This document shows positions 7,424-15,500 of a DNA stretch of 17,187 nt, in pieces. This stretch comes from Bordetella parapertussis (GTDB taxonomy: Bacteria; Pseudomonadota; Gammaproteobacteria; Burkholderiales; Burkholderiaceae_C): NCBI GenBank assembly GCA_945878355.1, contig CAMCTC010000097.1, positions 1 to 17,187 of the forward strand, in the 5' to 3' direction. The number at the start of each line of letters is the position of its first letter. Position 1 is the first letter of the stretch. A program made the translations under genes and the position numbers. The notes below the pieces were generated by a model. The model saw only the letters and a program-made list of their open reading frames with translations, was not told the origin of the DNA and searched no databases.

Positions 7424-10270
7424 ATGAGTGAATCTCCAACGCCCCTGGCCGCGACATTGCCCACCTTGCTGCTGGTTGACGGCTCCAGCTACCTCTACCG
7501 GGCTTACCACGCGATGCCTGACTTGCGCGGGCCGGACGGTTTTCCCACCGGCGCCATCCACGGCATGGTGGCGATGATGAAGCGCTTGCGCGATCAGGAG
7601 CTGGGTGGCGGCCAGGACGGCCACCCGATGGGCCATGCGGCCTGTGTCTTCGATGCTTCGGGTCCGACCTTCCGTGACGACTGGTACGCCGACTACAAGG
7701 CCCAGCGCGCACCGATGCCCGAGGACTTGCGGGCCCAGATCCCGGCGATCCACGAGGTGGTTCGGCTGTTGGGTTGGCCGGTGCTCGAAGTGCCGGGCAT
7801 CGAGGCCGACGACGCGATCGGCACCTTGGCCCGGGTCGGCGCTGCTGCCGGCCACCGCGTGGTCATCTCCACCGGCGACAAGGACTTGGCGCAGTTGGTC
7901 AACGAGCAGGTCACGCTGATCAACACGATGTCCAACGAGCGGCTAGACATCGATGGTGTCAAGGCCAAGTTCGGCGTTGCGCCGGACCGCATCATCGATT
8001 ACCTCACGCTCGTTGGCGACGTGGTGGACAACGTGCCCGGCGTCGAGAAGGTGGGTCCCAAGACAGCTGCGAAGTGGATTGCAGAGTACGGCTCGCTGGA
8101 TGGCGTGGTGGCTGCGGCGGCTGGCATCAAGGGTGCGGTGGGCGAGAACCTGCGCAAGGCGCTCGACTGGCTGCCGCAGGGGCGTCGCCTGATCACCGTG
8201 GTGACCGATTGCGATCTCGGCCCGTTCCTCGAAGGCTGGCCGGGTGTCGAATCGCTGGCGATGCGTGCAGTCGACCAGGCCGGTCTGCTGGCGTTCTACC
8301 AGCGCTACGGCTTTCGGGCCTGGCGCAAGGAGCTCGAAGCTGCATCCGGCGCCAAGTCGGGCGTCGCTGTGCCGGCCGACACGCCGCGAGCAGGCTTGTC
8401 CAGCCGTTCTGCCACACCGGATTTGTTCGATCAGCCGGAGGCTCCTGCTGTGCCCGATCGTGCGGATGGCGAATATGAGACTGTGCTCGACCGCGATCGC
8501 CTGGCTGCCTGGTTGGCGCGATTGCGCGCCGCGCCGCTGGCCGCGCTCGACACCGAGACCGATTCGCTCGACCCGATGCGGGCGCGCATTGTCGGCATCT
8601 CGTTCGCGGTGCAGCCGGGCGAGGCGGCTTATGTGCCGCTGCGCCACGACTTCCCAGGTGCGCCTGACCAGTTGCCGATCGACGAGGTGCTGGCGGCGAT
8701 GCGGCCCTGGCTCGAGGACGCCAGCGCCGCCAAGGTCGGCCAGAACATCAAGTACGACACCCATGTGCTGGCCAATCACGGCATCGCGGTGCGCGGCTGG
8801 CAGCACGACACGATGCTCGAGAGCTACGTCTTCGAGGCCCACCTCGGGCATAGCCTGGAAAAGCTCGCTGATCGGCACCTGGGCCGCAAAGGCCTGAGCT
8901 ACGAGGAGCTGTGCGGCAAGGGCGTCAACCAGATTTCGTTCAGCCAGGTCGACCTTGAACGCGCCACCCGCTACAGCGGCGAGGACAGCGAGATGACCTT
9001 GCAGGTGCACCAGGTGCTGTACCCGCAACTCGCTGCGCAACCCGGGATGCTGCAGGTCTACCGCGACATCGAGATGCCGGTGAGCCTGCTGTTGCAGCGC
9101 ATCGAGCGCCAAGGCGTGTTGATCGACTGCGCTTTGCTCAATGCCCAGAGCCAGCAACTGGCCGAACGCATGCTGCAACTCGAGCAACAGGCGTTTGACA
9201 TCGCCGGCCAGCCCTTCAACCTGGGGTCGCCCAAGCAGATCGGCGAGATCTTGTTCGTCAAGTTGGGGCTGCCGGTCAAGAAGAAGACCGCCTCCGGCGC
9301 GCCCAGCACCGACGAGGAGGTGCTGGCAGAGCTAGCTGCCGACTACCCGCTGCCGGCGCGATTGCTGGAATACCGCAGCCTGGCCAAGCTCAAAGGCACT
9401 TACACCGACAAGCTGCCGCTGATGGTCAACCCGGCCACCGGTCGGGTGCACACCAACTATGCGCAGGCGGTGGCCGTGACCGGTCGCTTGTCGAGCAACG
9501 AGCCGAACCTGCAGAACATCCCGATCCGAACCGCCGAAGGCCGGCGCGTTCGCGAGGCCTTCATCGCCCCGCCTGGCCACAGCATCGTCTCGGCCGATTA
9601 CTCGCAGATTGAGCTGCGGATCATGGCCCACATCAGCGGCGACCCGGGCTTGACGCACGCTTTTGCGGCCGGCTTGGACGTGCACAAGGCCACTGCGGCC
9701 GAGGTCTTCAACACCACGGTCGAGGCCGTCACCACAGAACAGCGGCGCTATGCCAAGACCATCAATTTCGGGCTGATCTACGGCATGGGCGCTTTCGGCC
9801 TGGCGCAGTCGCTGGGCATCGAGCAGAAAGCCGCGCGCGACTACATCGATCGCTACTTCGCCCGCTTTGCTGGTGTCAAGCGCTACATGGACGAGACCCG
9901 CGCCAGTGCGGCCGAGAAGGGTTATGTCGAGACCTTGTTCGGCCGGCGCATCGAACTGCCTGAGATCCGCGGCGGCAACGGCCCGCGCCGTGCCGGCGCC
10001 GAGCGCCAGGCGATCAACGCGCCGATGCAGGGCACGGCGGCCGACCTGATCAAGCTGGCGATGATCGCTGTGCAGGCAGCCCTAGACGACAAGGCCATGC
10101 GAACGGTGATCGTGATGCAGGTGCACGACGAGTTGGTGTTCGAGGTGCCCGAGGACGAGCTGGACTGGGTGCGCACCGAGGTGCCTCGCCTGATGGCTGG
10201 CGTGGCGCAGTGGAGCGTGCCACTGCTGGCCGAGATAGGGGTCGGGCCGAACTGGGAACAGGCGCATTGA
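7424..10270 (+). CDS. polA: DNA polymerase I
   Basis: 948-residue three-domain repair and Okazaki-fragment polymerase. Residues 1-300 are the 5'-3' nuclease: VFDASGPTFRDDWYADYKAQ at 75-94, EADDAIGTLA at 127-136, GDKDL at 151-155 and the GDVVDNVPGV loop near 198-207. The 3'-5' proofreading domain is intact, with DTETD at 376-380, NIKYD (D445) and YSGEDSEMT (D521). The polymerase domain has motif A SADYSQIELR at 723-732 (catalytic D725), the O-helix RRYAKTINFGLIYG at 774-787 (K778, F782) and motif C VHDELVFEV at 900-908 (D902). A low-conservation linker at about 305-350 joins nuclease and Klenow parts. The ATG at 7424 gives a normal N-terminus. It is divergent from the thrB operon and is followed 64 bases later by ppk1. 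Confidence 0.98.
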   Translation: MSESPTPLAATLPTLLLVDGSSYLYRAYHAMPDLRGPDGFPTGAIHGMVAMMKRLRDQELGGGQDGHPMGHAACVFDASGPTFRDDWYADYKAQRAPMPEDLRAQIPAIHEVVRLLGWPVLEVPGIEADDAIGTLARVGAAAGHRVVISTGDKDLAQLVNEQVTLINTMSNERLDIDGVKAKFGVAPDRIIDYLTLVGDVVDNVPGVEKVGPKTAAKWIAEYGSLDGVVAAAAGIKGAVGENLRKALDWLPQGRRLITVVTDCDLGPFLEGWPGVESLAMRAVDQAGLLAFYQRYGFRAWRKELEAASGAKSGVAVPADTPRAGLSSRSATPDLFDQPEAPAVPDRADGEYETVLDRDRLAAWLARLRAAPLAALDTETDSLDPMRARIVGISFAVQPGEAAYVPLRHDFPGAPDQLPIDEVLAAMRPWLEDASAAKVGQNIKYDTHVLANHGIAVRGWQHDTMLESYVFEAHLGHSLEKLADRHLGRKGLSYEELCGKGVNQISFSQVDLERATRYSGEDSEMTLQVHQVLYPQLAAQPGMLQVYRDIEMPVSLLLQRIERQGVLIDCALLNAQSQQLAERMLQLEQQAFDIAGQPFNLGSPKQIGEILFVKLGLPVKKKTASGAPSTDEEVLAELAADYPLPARLLEYRSLAKLKGTYTDKLPLMVNPATGRVHTNYAQAVAVTGRLSSNEPNLQNIPIRTAEGRRVREAFIAPPGHSIVSADYSQIELRIMAHISGDPGLTHAFAAGLDVHKATAAEVFNTTVEAVTTEQRRYAKTINFGLIYGMGAFGLAQSLGIEQKAARDYIDRYFARFAGVKRYMDETRASAAEKGYVETLFGRRIELPEIRGGNGPRRAGAERQAINAPMQGTAADLIKLAMIAVQAALDDKAMRTVIVMQVHDELVFEVPEDELDWVRTEVPRLMAGVAQWSVPLLAEIGVGPNWEQAH

Positions 10271-10293
10271 GGTAAATCGCCCATGGACCTTCT

Positions 10294-10311
10294 ATGTCAT
10301 CGGCTTGACTT
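10294..10311 (+). promoter_or_regulatory. Weak Pho-box-like repeat before ppk1
   Basis: ATGTCAT at 10294-10300 is close to the PhoB half-site CTGTCAT. A second, poor half-site TTGACTT lies four bases later at 10305-10311, giving the 7-4-7 layout of a Pho box. TTGACT (10305-10310) and TAGACT (10322-10327) resemble -35 and -10 elements but are only 11 bases apart. The 64-base polA-ppk gap has nothing else notable. Confidence 0.2.
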
Positions 10312-10334
10312 GAAACCTTCATAGACTGCCCGGC

Positions 10335-12425
10335 ATGAACGATTCGATTTCTGTGCCAAGCCCTAAACTGGTGTTGCTGAACCGCGAGCGCGCGATCCTC
10401 GCCTTCAACCGCCGCGTGCTGGCGCAGGCCCGTCGCGACGATGTGCCGCTGCTCGAGCGCTTGCGATACATCACCATCGTGTCGTCGAACATGGACGAAT
10501 TCTTCGAGGTGCGATTTGCCAATGCCTTGGATGCGATGCGAGGTGCCACCAGCGACGGTGACCCGCAGCGCGACGAGTTGCGCCGGGTGGCGGCCGAGGC
10601 CCATGGACTGATCGACGAGAAATACGCGCTCTTCAACGACGAGGTGATGCCTGCGCTGCAGCACCAGGGCATAGGCATCATCAACCATGCCGAGCGCAAC
10701 AAGCCCCAGCGCGCCTGGGTCGCGCGCTACTTCGAGACCCAGGTGCTGCCGCTGCTGCTGCCGGTGGGCTTGGACCCGGCGCACCCGTTTCCACAGGTGG
10801 CCAACAAGTCGCTCAACTTCATTGTCAAGCTCGGTGGCAAGGATGCCTTCGGGCGCGAGAATTCGATTGCGATCGTCAAGGTGCCGCGTGCGCTGCCGCG
10901 CGTGATCCAGCTGCCGCCGGCGGTGTGCAGTCTTGGCGAGCAGTCCTTCGTGCTGCTGACCAGCGTGATACGGGCTCACCTCGAGGATTTGTTCGGCGGC
11001 CGGCCGGTGGAGTCGTTCTCGCAGTTCCGTGTCACCCGCGACTCCGAGCTCGAGGTCGACGAGGACGACGTCACCAACCTGCGCCAGGCCATGCGCAGCG
11101 GCCTGACCACCCGACACTACGGCGAGCCGATCCGGCTCGAGGTGGTGGCGAGCTGCCCAGAGCCGCTGTGGCGCTTGCTGCTCGACCAGTTCAACCTGCC
11201 ACAGGCCGCGCTCTACCGTGTCAATGGCCCGGTCAACCTGGTGCGCTTGAACCAGCTGATCGACCAGGTCGATGCGCCTGCCTTGCGCTTCCTGCCCTGC
11301 AAGCCGAGTTGGCCAGAGGCTGAGCTGCCGCGCGGCAGTTCGATCCTGGCGCGCCTGCGCCAGGGCGACGTGCTGCTGCACCACCCGTTCCAGAGTTTCG
11401 ACGTGGTGGTGGAATTCCTGCGCGAGGCGGTGTATGACCCGGCGGTGCTGACCATCAAGCAGACGGTTTACCGCACTGGCAGCCAGTCGGTGCTGATGGC
11501 TTTGTTGATCGAGGCGGCACGGCGTGGCAAGGATGTCTGCGTCGTGGTCGAGTTGAAAGCGCGCTTCGACGAGGAAGCCAACATCGATTGGGCCGAGCGA
11601 CTGGAGGCGGTGGGTGCGCAGGTGGTCTACGGCATCGTCGGCTTCAAGACCCACGCCAAGCTGCTGCTGGTCACCAGGCGCGAGTCCACCCGGCGCGGCA
11701 AGGTGGTGCTGCGCCGCTATGCCCACCTGTCGACCGGCAACTACAACCCGGGCACTGCGCGGTTGTATACCGATGTCGGCATGCTCACCGCCGACGAATT
11801 GCTGACGGCTGACGCCGATGCGGTGTTCCATCAACTGGCCAGCCTGACCAAGGTGCGAACGCCGCGCCACCTGCTGACCGCGCCGTTTGCGCTGCACCGA
11901 CGCTTGGTCGCCCACATCGGCCAAGTCGCCGAGGCCGCAAGAGCAGGGCTGCCAGCGCGCATCGTCGTCAAAATCAACGGCCTGACCGAGCCGATGATGA
12001 TCGAGGCTTTGGTGCTGGCGGGCCAGGCCGGTGCCGACATCGACCTGATCGTCCGCGGGGCCTGCATGTTGCCGCCGGGCATCGCGGGGCTGACCGACCG
12101 CATCCGCGTGCGCGCGGTGGTCGGGCGTTTTCTGGAGCACACCCGGGTGATGTATTTCCGTTGGGGCGAAGGCGAAGCGGACGAGGCGCTGTACCTGTCG
12201 TCGGCAGACTGGATGGGCCGCAACATGTTCCGCCGCATCGAGATCGCCTGGCCGGTACGGGACGCTGCATTGCGCCAGCGCGTGATCGACGAATGTCTGG
12301 TGCCCTATTTGCACGACCAGCGCGATGCCTGGCTTCAGGCCAGCGATGGCAGCTATGAGCGGGTGGCCGAGACGGGTGTCAGCGCGCAGGCCGCGCTGGC
12401 GTCACGCTACATGGCTGGCGCTTGA
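10335..12425 (+). CDS. ppk1: Polyphosphate kinase 1
   Basis: 696-residue enzyme that reversibly polymerises the gamma-phosphate of ATP into inorganic polyphosphate; often membrane-associated. The order N-terminal (about 15-120), head (about 125-320), and two phospholipase-D-like C-terminal domains is complete. The start has LNRERAILAFNRRVLAQA and SNMDEFFEVR at 51-60. The phosphorylated histidine is H440 in FKTHAK, aligning with E. coli H435; the second active-site histidine is H602 in FLEHTR. Magnesium/polyP arginines fit R380 (VYRTG) and R410 (KARFDEEANIDWAE). HLSTGNYNPGTARLYTD at 464-480 is another family block. Length is normal (E. coli 688). The ATG at 10335 gives the standard start. The sixA-like gene begins 26 bases after the stop, so the two are probably co-transcribed, and ppx faces them. 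Confidence 0.97.
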   Translation: MNDSISVPSPKLVLLNRERAILAFNRRVLAQARRDDVPLLERLRYITIVSSNMDEFFEVRFANALDAMRGATSDGDPQRDELRRVAAEAHGLIDEKYALFNDEVMPALQHQGIGIINHAERNKPQRAWVARYFETQVLPLLLPVGLDPAHPFPQVANKSLNFIVKLGGKDAFGRENSIAIVKVPRALPRVIQLPPAVCSLGEQSFVLLTSVIRAHLEDLFGGRPVESFSQFRVTRDSELEVDEDDVTNLRQAMRSGLTTRHYGEPIRLEVVASCPEPLWRLLLDQFNLPQAALYRVNGPVNLVRLNQLIDQVDAPALRFLPCKPSWPEAELPRGSSILARLRQGDVLLHHPFQSFDVVVEFLREAVYDPAVLTIKQTVYRTGSQSVLMALLIEAARRGKDVCVVVELKARFDEEANIDWAERLEAVGAQVVYGIVGFKTHAKLLLVTRRESTRRGKVVLRRYAHLSTGNYNPGTARLYTDVGMLTADELLTADADAVFHQLASLTKVRTPRHLLTAPFALHRRLVAHIGQVAEAARAGLPARIVVKINGLTEPMMIEALVLAGQAGADIDLIVRGACMLPPGIAGLTDRIRVRAVVGRFLEHTRVMYFRWGEGEADEALYLSSADWMGRNMFRRIEIAWPVRDAALRQRVIDECLVPYLHDQRDAWLQASDGSYERVAETGVSAQAALASRYMAGA

Positions 12426-12451
12426 GTGCCGATCCTGGCAAGCGAACGACG

Positions 12452-12925
12452 ATGGACTTGATCCTCTGGCGCCATGCCGACGCTCGTGAGGCCGAAGGCG
12501 AGTCGGTCGAAGAAGACCTAGACCGACCTCTGACGCCACGTGGTGAGAAGCAGGCCCGGCGCATGGCCGAGTGGCTCAATCGCTTCCTGCCCGACAGCAG
12601 CCGCATCCTGGTCAGCCCTGCGCTGCGGGCGCGCCAGACTGCCCAGGCGCTGGGCCGCAAGCTGCGTATCGTCGACGCGCTGGCGCCTGGCGCTTCGCAC
12701 AACCAGGCGCTGGCGGCAGCGCGTTGGCCCGACAGCCGCGAACCGGTGTTGCTGGTCGGTCACCAGCCCATGCTCGGTCAGCTGGCCGCTTACCTGATGG
12801 CCGGCGCCGCCACACTGGATGCGCCGCCTTGGTCGGTGCGCAAGGGTGCAGTGTGGTGGTTGCGCCACCGCGAGCGCGACGGCGAGGTGGCACTGGTGTC
12901 GGTTCGCGCCGCTGAAAAGTTCTGA
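12452..12925 (+). CDS. sixA: SixA-type phosphohistidine phosphatase
   Basis: 157-residue histidine phosphatase of the SixA branch, which in E. coli removes phosphate from histidine in phosphotransfer proteins. The catalytic motif is R7-H8 (LILWRHADA, RHA instead of the commoner RHG), followed by RPLTPRGEKQARRMAEWL at 25-42, SPALRARQTA at 55-64 (R59) and VGHQPMLGQLAAYLM with H104. Length matches SixA (about 160). I chose the ATG at 12452, directly before the first strand. An in-frame TTG at 12422 overlaps the ppk1 stop and would add ten non-conserved residues. No strong ribosome site is visible. Its place between ppk1 and ppx suggests, but does not prove, a link to polyphosphate or phosphate signalling. 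Confidence 0.88.
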   Translation: MDLILWRHADAREAEGESVEEDLDRPLTPRGEKQARRMAEWLNRFLPDSSRILVSPALRARQTAQALGRKLRIVDALAPGASHNQALAAARWPDSREPVLLVGHQPMLGQLAAYLMAGAATLDAPPWSVRKGAVWWLRHRERDGEVALVSVRAAEKF

Positions 12926-12945
12926 CGCTTGCGCGCCAGCGCTGA

Positions 12946-14466
12946 TCAAGCCGGTGCCAGCACCAATCGCGGCGCATCCTGGCGCGCCCAGCTTTCTTCC
13001 TCTTCACGCAGCAAGTGCATGGTGCGTGGGTGGCTGTTGGCCCAGTCAGCGAGGAATCTCAATCGAGCTTGTTTGCCGTCGCGCTTCAAACGCAAGGCCT
13101 GGGTGTCGACCGGCGAGCGGGCATGGCATTTGATGACCGCGAGCCGCAATGCCAGCACCTGCCAGCCGAAACGCTCGTTGCTGAGCTGTGACTCGAGCTT
13201 GCGCAAGCCCCCGCGCTGACCCAGCACCAGGTCGGCGATGCGCCGTTGCTGGCTTTGCGAAAAACCCGGTGCGTCGACATGGCCCATCAGGTAAGCGCTG
13301 TGGCGGTGGTGGTCATGGTGCGAGACCATCAGGCCGATCTCGTGCAGGTCGCAGGCCCAGCCGAGTTCGAACAACACTTCGCTGTCTGTGGTTTCGGCCA
13401 GTTCGGGCAGCGCGCTGCGCAGCATCGCGCTGGCCGTCGACTTGACCCGCGCGGCTTGGTCTATATCGACGCCGAAGCGTGCTTGCAGTGCGGCGACAGT
13501 CTGGTCTCGCAGGTCGCCGCCACTGGCCAAGCGGCGTGCGGCATGGCGCTCGTGCAGGTCGATGATCACGCCCTGGCGCAACGCACCTTTTGCAGGCTTC
13601 AACTCGGTGATACCGAAATGCGTGGCGAGCGTGTAGAGCAGTGCCAAGCCCCCGCCGATGATGGCTTTGCGGTCTTCGCGCAGCGACGGCAGCATGAGCT
13701 TGTCGACGCTGCCTGCTGCCAGGCATTGGGCGATGCACCAGCGCAGGCCTTCTGGCGTGATCGTTCCATCGGTGATACCGGCCGCAGCCAGGATCTGCGA
13801 CACCGCACCAGCTGTTCCCGACGACCCCAGCGCTTCACGCCAGTGGTTTGGTGCGAAGGGCTCGAGGGCTTCCTCCAGTTCGGCGCCGGCAGCCACTTGG
13901 GCGTCGCGAAAGCGTTGTTCAGTGAACACGCCATCAGGAAACCAGCGCATCGACAGGCTCACGCTGCCAGTCTTGAACGACTCGACCGCGCTGAGCTTGC
14001 GGCCTTGGCCGACGATCATCTCGGTGCTGCGCCCGCCGATGTCGATCACCAGTCGCTTGGCCTGACCCGGTTGCAGGAACGACACCCCGGCATAGATCAG
14101 CCTGGCCTCCTCGCGCCCCGACACCACCTCGATGCCGAAGCCCAACGCGGCCTCGGCACGCAGCAGGAATGCATCGCGGTTGCGCGCCTCGCGCAAGGTC
14201 TGGGTCGCCACCGCGCGCACCTGGAAAGCCTCAAACCCTTGCAGCCGCTGCGCAAACCGGCGCAAGCAGTCCAGCCCGCGCTGCGCTGCCGCTTCGGTGA
14301 GGTAGCCGTTGGTATCGAGTCCGCCACCCAGTCTGACAGTCTCTTTCAGGTAGGCGATGCGCCGGTAGCGGCCGTGCTGCAATTGCGCGATCTCGAGCCG
14401 GAAGCTGTTGGAACCGATGTCGATCGCGGCCAGGGGCGCAGCGGCGCTGGTAGGGGGCAGAGGCAT
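12946..14466 (-). CDS. ppx: Exopolyphosphatase (Ppx/GppA family)
   Basis: 506-residue enzyme releasing phosphate processively from polyphosphate ends, the counterpart of Ppk1. The actin-like ATPase fold shows the phosphate-1 block AIDIGSNSFRLEIAQ at 14-28, VATQTLREARNRDAF at 86-100, the catalytic-glutamate segment GREEARLIY at 117-125 and the phosphate-2 block DIGGRSTEMIVG at 142-153. GSSGTAG is at 214-220 and GALRQGVIIDL at 294-304. An HD-like C-terminal domain carries a histidine-rich stretch, HEIGLMVSHHDHHRHSAY at 375-392. Length matches E. coli Ppx (513). The ORF is open 73 codons further upstream, but the fold begins soon after the ATG at 14466, so I use that. GppA activity on pppGpp is possible. 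It ends 20 bases from sixA, tail to tail, and is divergent from the hydrolase gene. Confidence 0.95.
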   Translation of the reverse strand: MPLPPTSAAAPLAAIDIGSNSFRLEIAQLQHGRYRRIAYLKETVRLGGGLDTNGYLTEAAAQRGLDCLRRFAQRLQGFEAFQVRAVATQTLREARNRDAFLLRAEAALGFGIEVVSGREEARLIYAGVSFLQPGQAKRLVIDIGGRSTEMIVGQGRKLSAVESFKTGSVSLSMRWFPDGVFTEQRFRDAQVAAGAELEEALEPFAPNHWREALGSSGTAGAVSQILAAAGITDGTITPEGLRWCIAQCLAAGSVDKLMLPSLREDRKAIIGGGLALLYTLATHFGITELKPAKGALRQGVIIDLHERHAARRLASGGDLRDQTVAALQARFGVDIDQAARVKSTASAMLRSALPELAETTDSEVLFELGWACDLHEIGLMVSHHDHHRHSAYLMGHVDAPGFSQSQQRRIADLVLGQRGGLRKLESQLSNERFGWQVLALRLAVIKCHARSPVDTQALRLKRDGKQARLRFLADWANSHPRTMHLLREEEESWARQDAPRLVLAPA

Positions 14467-14519
14467 GCAGCATGCTACAGGTAAACCCTGAACTCGCGCT
14501 GCAGCCCAGCGCAGGTTCC

Positions 14520-14525
14520 TAGAAT
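14520..14525 (+). promoter_or_regulatory. Possible -10 element for the dienelactone hydrolase gene
   Basis: TAGAAT matches five of six -10 positions, 35 bases before the TTG start, in the 94-base gap divergent with ppx. The -35 region 17 bases upstream (CGCTGC) is poor. An in-frame stop at 14546-14548 means translation must begin after it. Confidence 0.3.
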
Positions 14526-14560
14526 GCAGACTTGGTCTCTTACTCTGACAAGAACTCACA

Positions 14561-15433
14561 TTGCGCGAAGACCTCGACACCCCCAGCACAAACCGCGGTT
14601 TCAGCCGCAGGGATTTCGTTCGCGCCTCGGTCGGCTCGGGCTTTGCCGCTGCTGTGCTGCCGGTGACGGCACAGACCGTGATCAAGACCGACAGCGTGGG
14701 TTTGCTGACCGGTGAGGTGATGATCGGCGTCGGCGACTTTAAGCTGCCAGCCTATCGCGCCGCGCCATTGGACCGTGTCAACCCGCCGGTGGTGCTGGTG
14801 GTCAGCGAGGTCTTCGGGGTTCACGAATACATTGCCGATGTCGCACGACGGCTGGCCAAGCAAGGCTGTTTTGCGGTCGCGCCCGAGTTGTTCGTACGCC
14901 AAGGCGATCCCGGCGCCTACGGCGAAATCGGCAAGTTGCTCAGCGAGGTGATCGCCAAAGTGCCTGACGCCCAAGTGATGGCCGATCTGGATGCCACGAT
15001 GGCCTGGGCTGCTGGTCAGGGTGCCGATACGTCCAAGCTGGGCATCACTGGGTTTTGCTGGGGCGGGCGAATCGCTTGGCTGTACGCGGCGCACAACCCT
15101 GGGGTTAAGGCGGCGGTGGCTTGGTATGGACGGTTGACAGGTCCGAGAACGGCACTGAACCCGTTCAATCCTGTGGACTTGGCGGCCAAGCTCCAAGCGC
15201 CGGTGCTGGGCCTGTACGGTGGACAGGACAGTGGCATACCGCTCGAGGCGGTCGATCGGATGAAGGCTGCGCTGGCGCTGGGCAGCGATGCCGCCAAGCG
15301 ATCGTCGCTGGTCGTCTACCCGGAGGCGCCCCACGCTTTTCACGCCGATTACCGGAACAGCTACCGCCAGGACGCTGCAGGCGACGCCTGGCAACGCTGC
15401 CTGGCCTGGCTCAAGATCCAAGGCGTGGTCTGA
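14561..15433 (+). CDS. Dienelactone hydrolase family protein with Tat signal
   Basis: 290-residue alpha/beta hydrolase. The triad of the dienelactone hydrolase family is present: nucleophile C166 in GFCWGGR, D223 in GGQDSGIP, and H258 in APHAFH, with the conserved E83 in SEVFGVHEY. An N-terminal twin-arginine signal, SRRDFVRASVGSGFAAAVLP at 15-34, predicts folded export to the periplasm. An in-frame TGA at 14546 forces the start to be the TTG at 14561; the next possible start would remove the Tat motif. No clear ribosome site precedes it. Classical DLH enzymes act in chlorocatechol degradation, but such periplasmic relatives are usually of unknown substrate, and no aromatic-degradation genes are nearby. 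A ZIP transporter gene follows 67 bases downstream. Confidence 0.88.
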   Translation: MREDLDTPSTNRGFSRRDFVRASVGSGFAAAVLPVTAQTVIKTDSVGLLTGEVMIGVGDFKLPAYRAAPLDRVNPPVVLVVSEVFGVHEYIADVARRLAKQGCFAVAPELFVRQGDPGAYGEIGKLLSEVIAKVPDAQVMADLDATMAWAAGQGADTSKLGITGFCWGGRIAWLYAAHNPGVKAAVAWYGRLTGPRTALNPFNPVDLAAKLQAPVLGLYGGQDSGIPLEAVDRMKAALALGSDAAKRSSLVVYPEAPHAFHADYRNSYRQDAAGDAWQRCLAWLKIQGVV

Positions 15434-15435
15434 TC

Positions 15436-15478
15436 GCCGCAAGCGGCTGCATTCAAGCGTGCCACACTGGCGCGCTTG
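15436..15478 (+). other. Two tandem hairpins ahead of the ZIP transporter gene
   Basis: The first is a short GCCG/CGGC stem at 15436-15439 and 15444-15447 with a CAAG loop. The second is much stronger: 15454-15464 pairs with 15468-15478 over 11 base pairs, including one G-T pair, around a CAC loop. It ends six bases before the GGAGG ribosome site. There is no T-run, so it could be a factor-dependent stop, an mRNA end-stabiliser or a control on translation of the transporter. Confidence 0.6.
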
Positions 15479-15484
15479 CTATCT

Positions 15485-15489
15485 GGAGG
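15485..15489 (+). promoter_or_regulatory. Ribosome binding site deciding the ZIP start
   Basis: GGAGG, 11 bases before the ATG at 15501. It is one of the best Shine-Dalgarno sequences in the window and supports this start over the longer open frame that extends back into the hydrolase gene. Confidence 0.7.
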
Positions 15490-15500
15490 CGAAAGACGCC

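Noticed and set aside
7943..9187. 414-codon open frame opposite polA
   Set aside because: Antisense to the nuclease and proofreading domains of polA, with no recognisable protein features.
10050..12314. 754-codon open frame opposite the end of polA and most of ppk1
   Set aside because: It spans two well-supported genes on the other strand and its translation has no family motif; it is a shadow of third-position GC bias.
13246..14484. 412-codon open frame opposite ppx
   Set aside because: Antisense to ppx, with the same compositional artefact and no motif or ribosome site.
14467..14685. 73-codon upstream extension of ppx
   Set aside because: It would cover the hydrolase promoter and start region, has no similarity to Ppx N-termini, and the fold begins just after the ATG at 14466.
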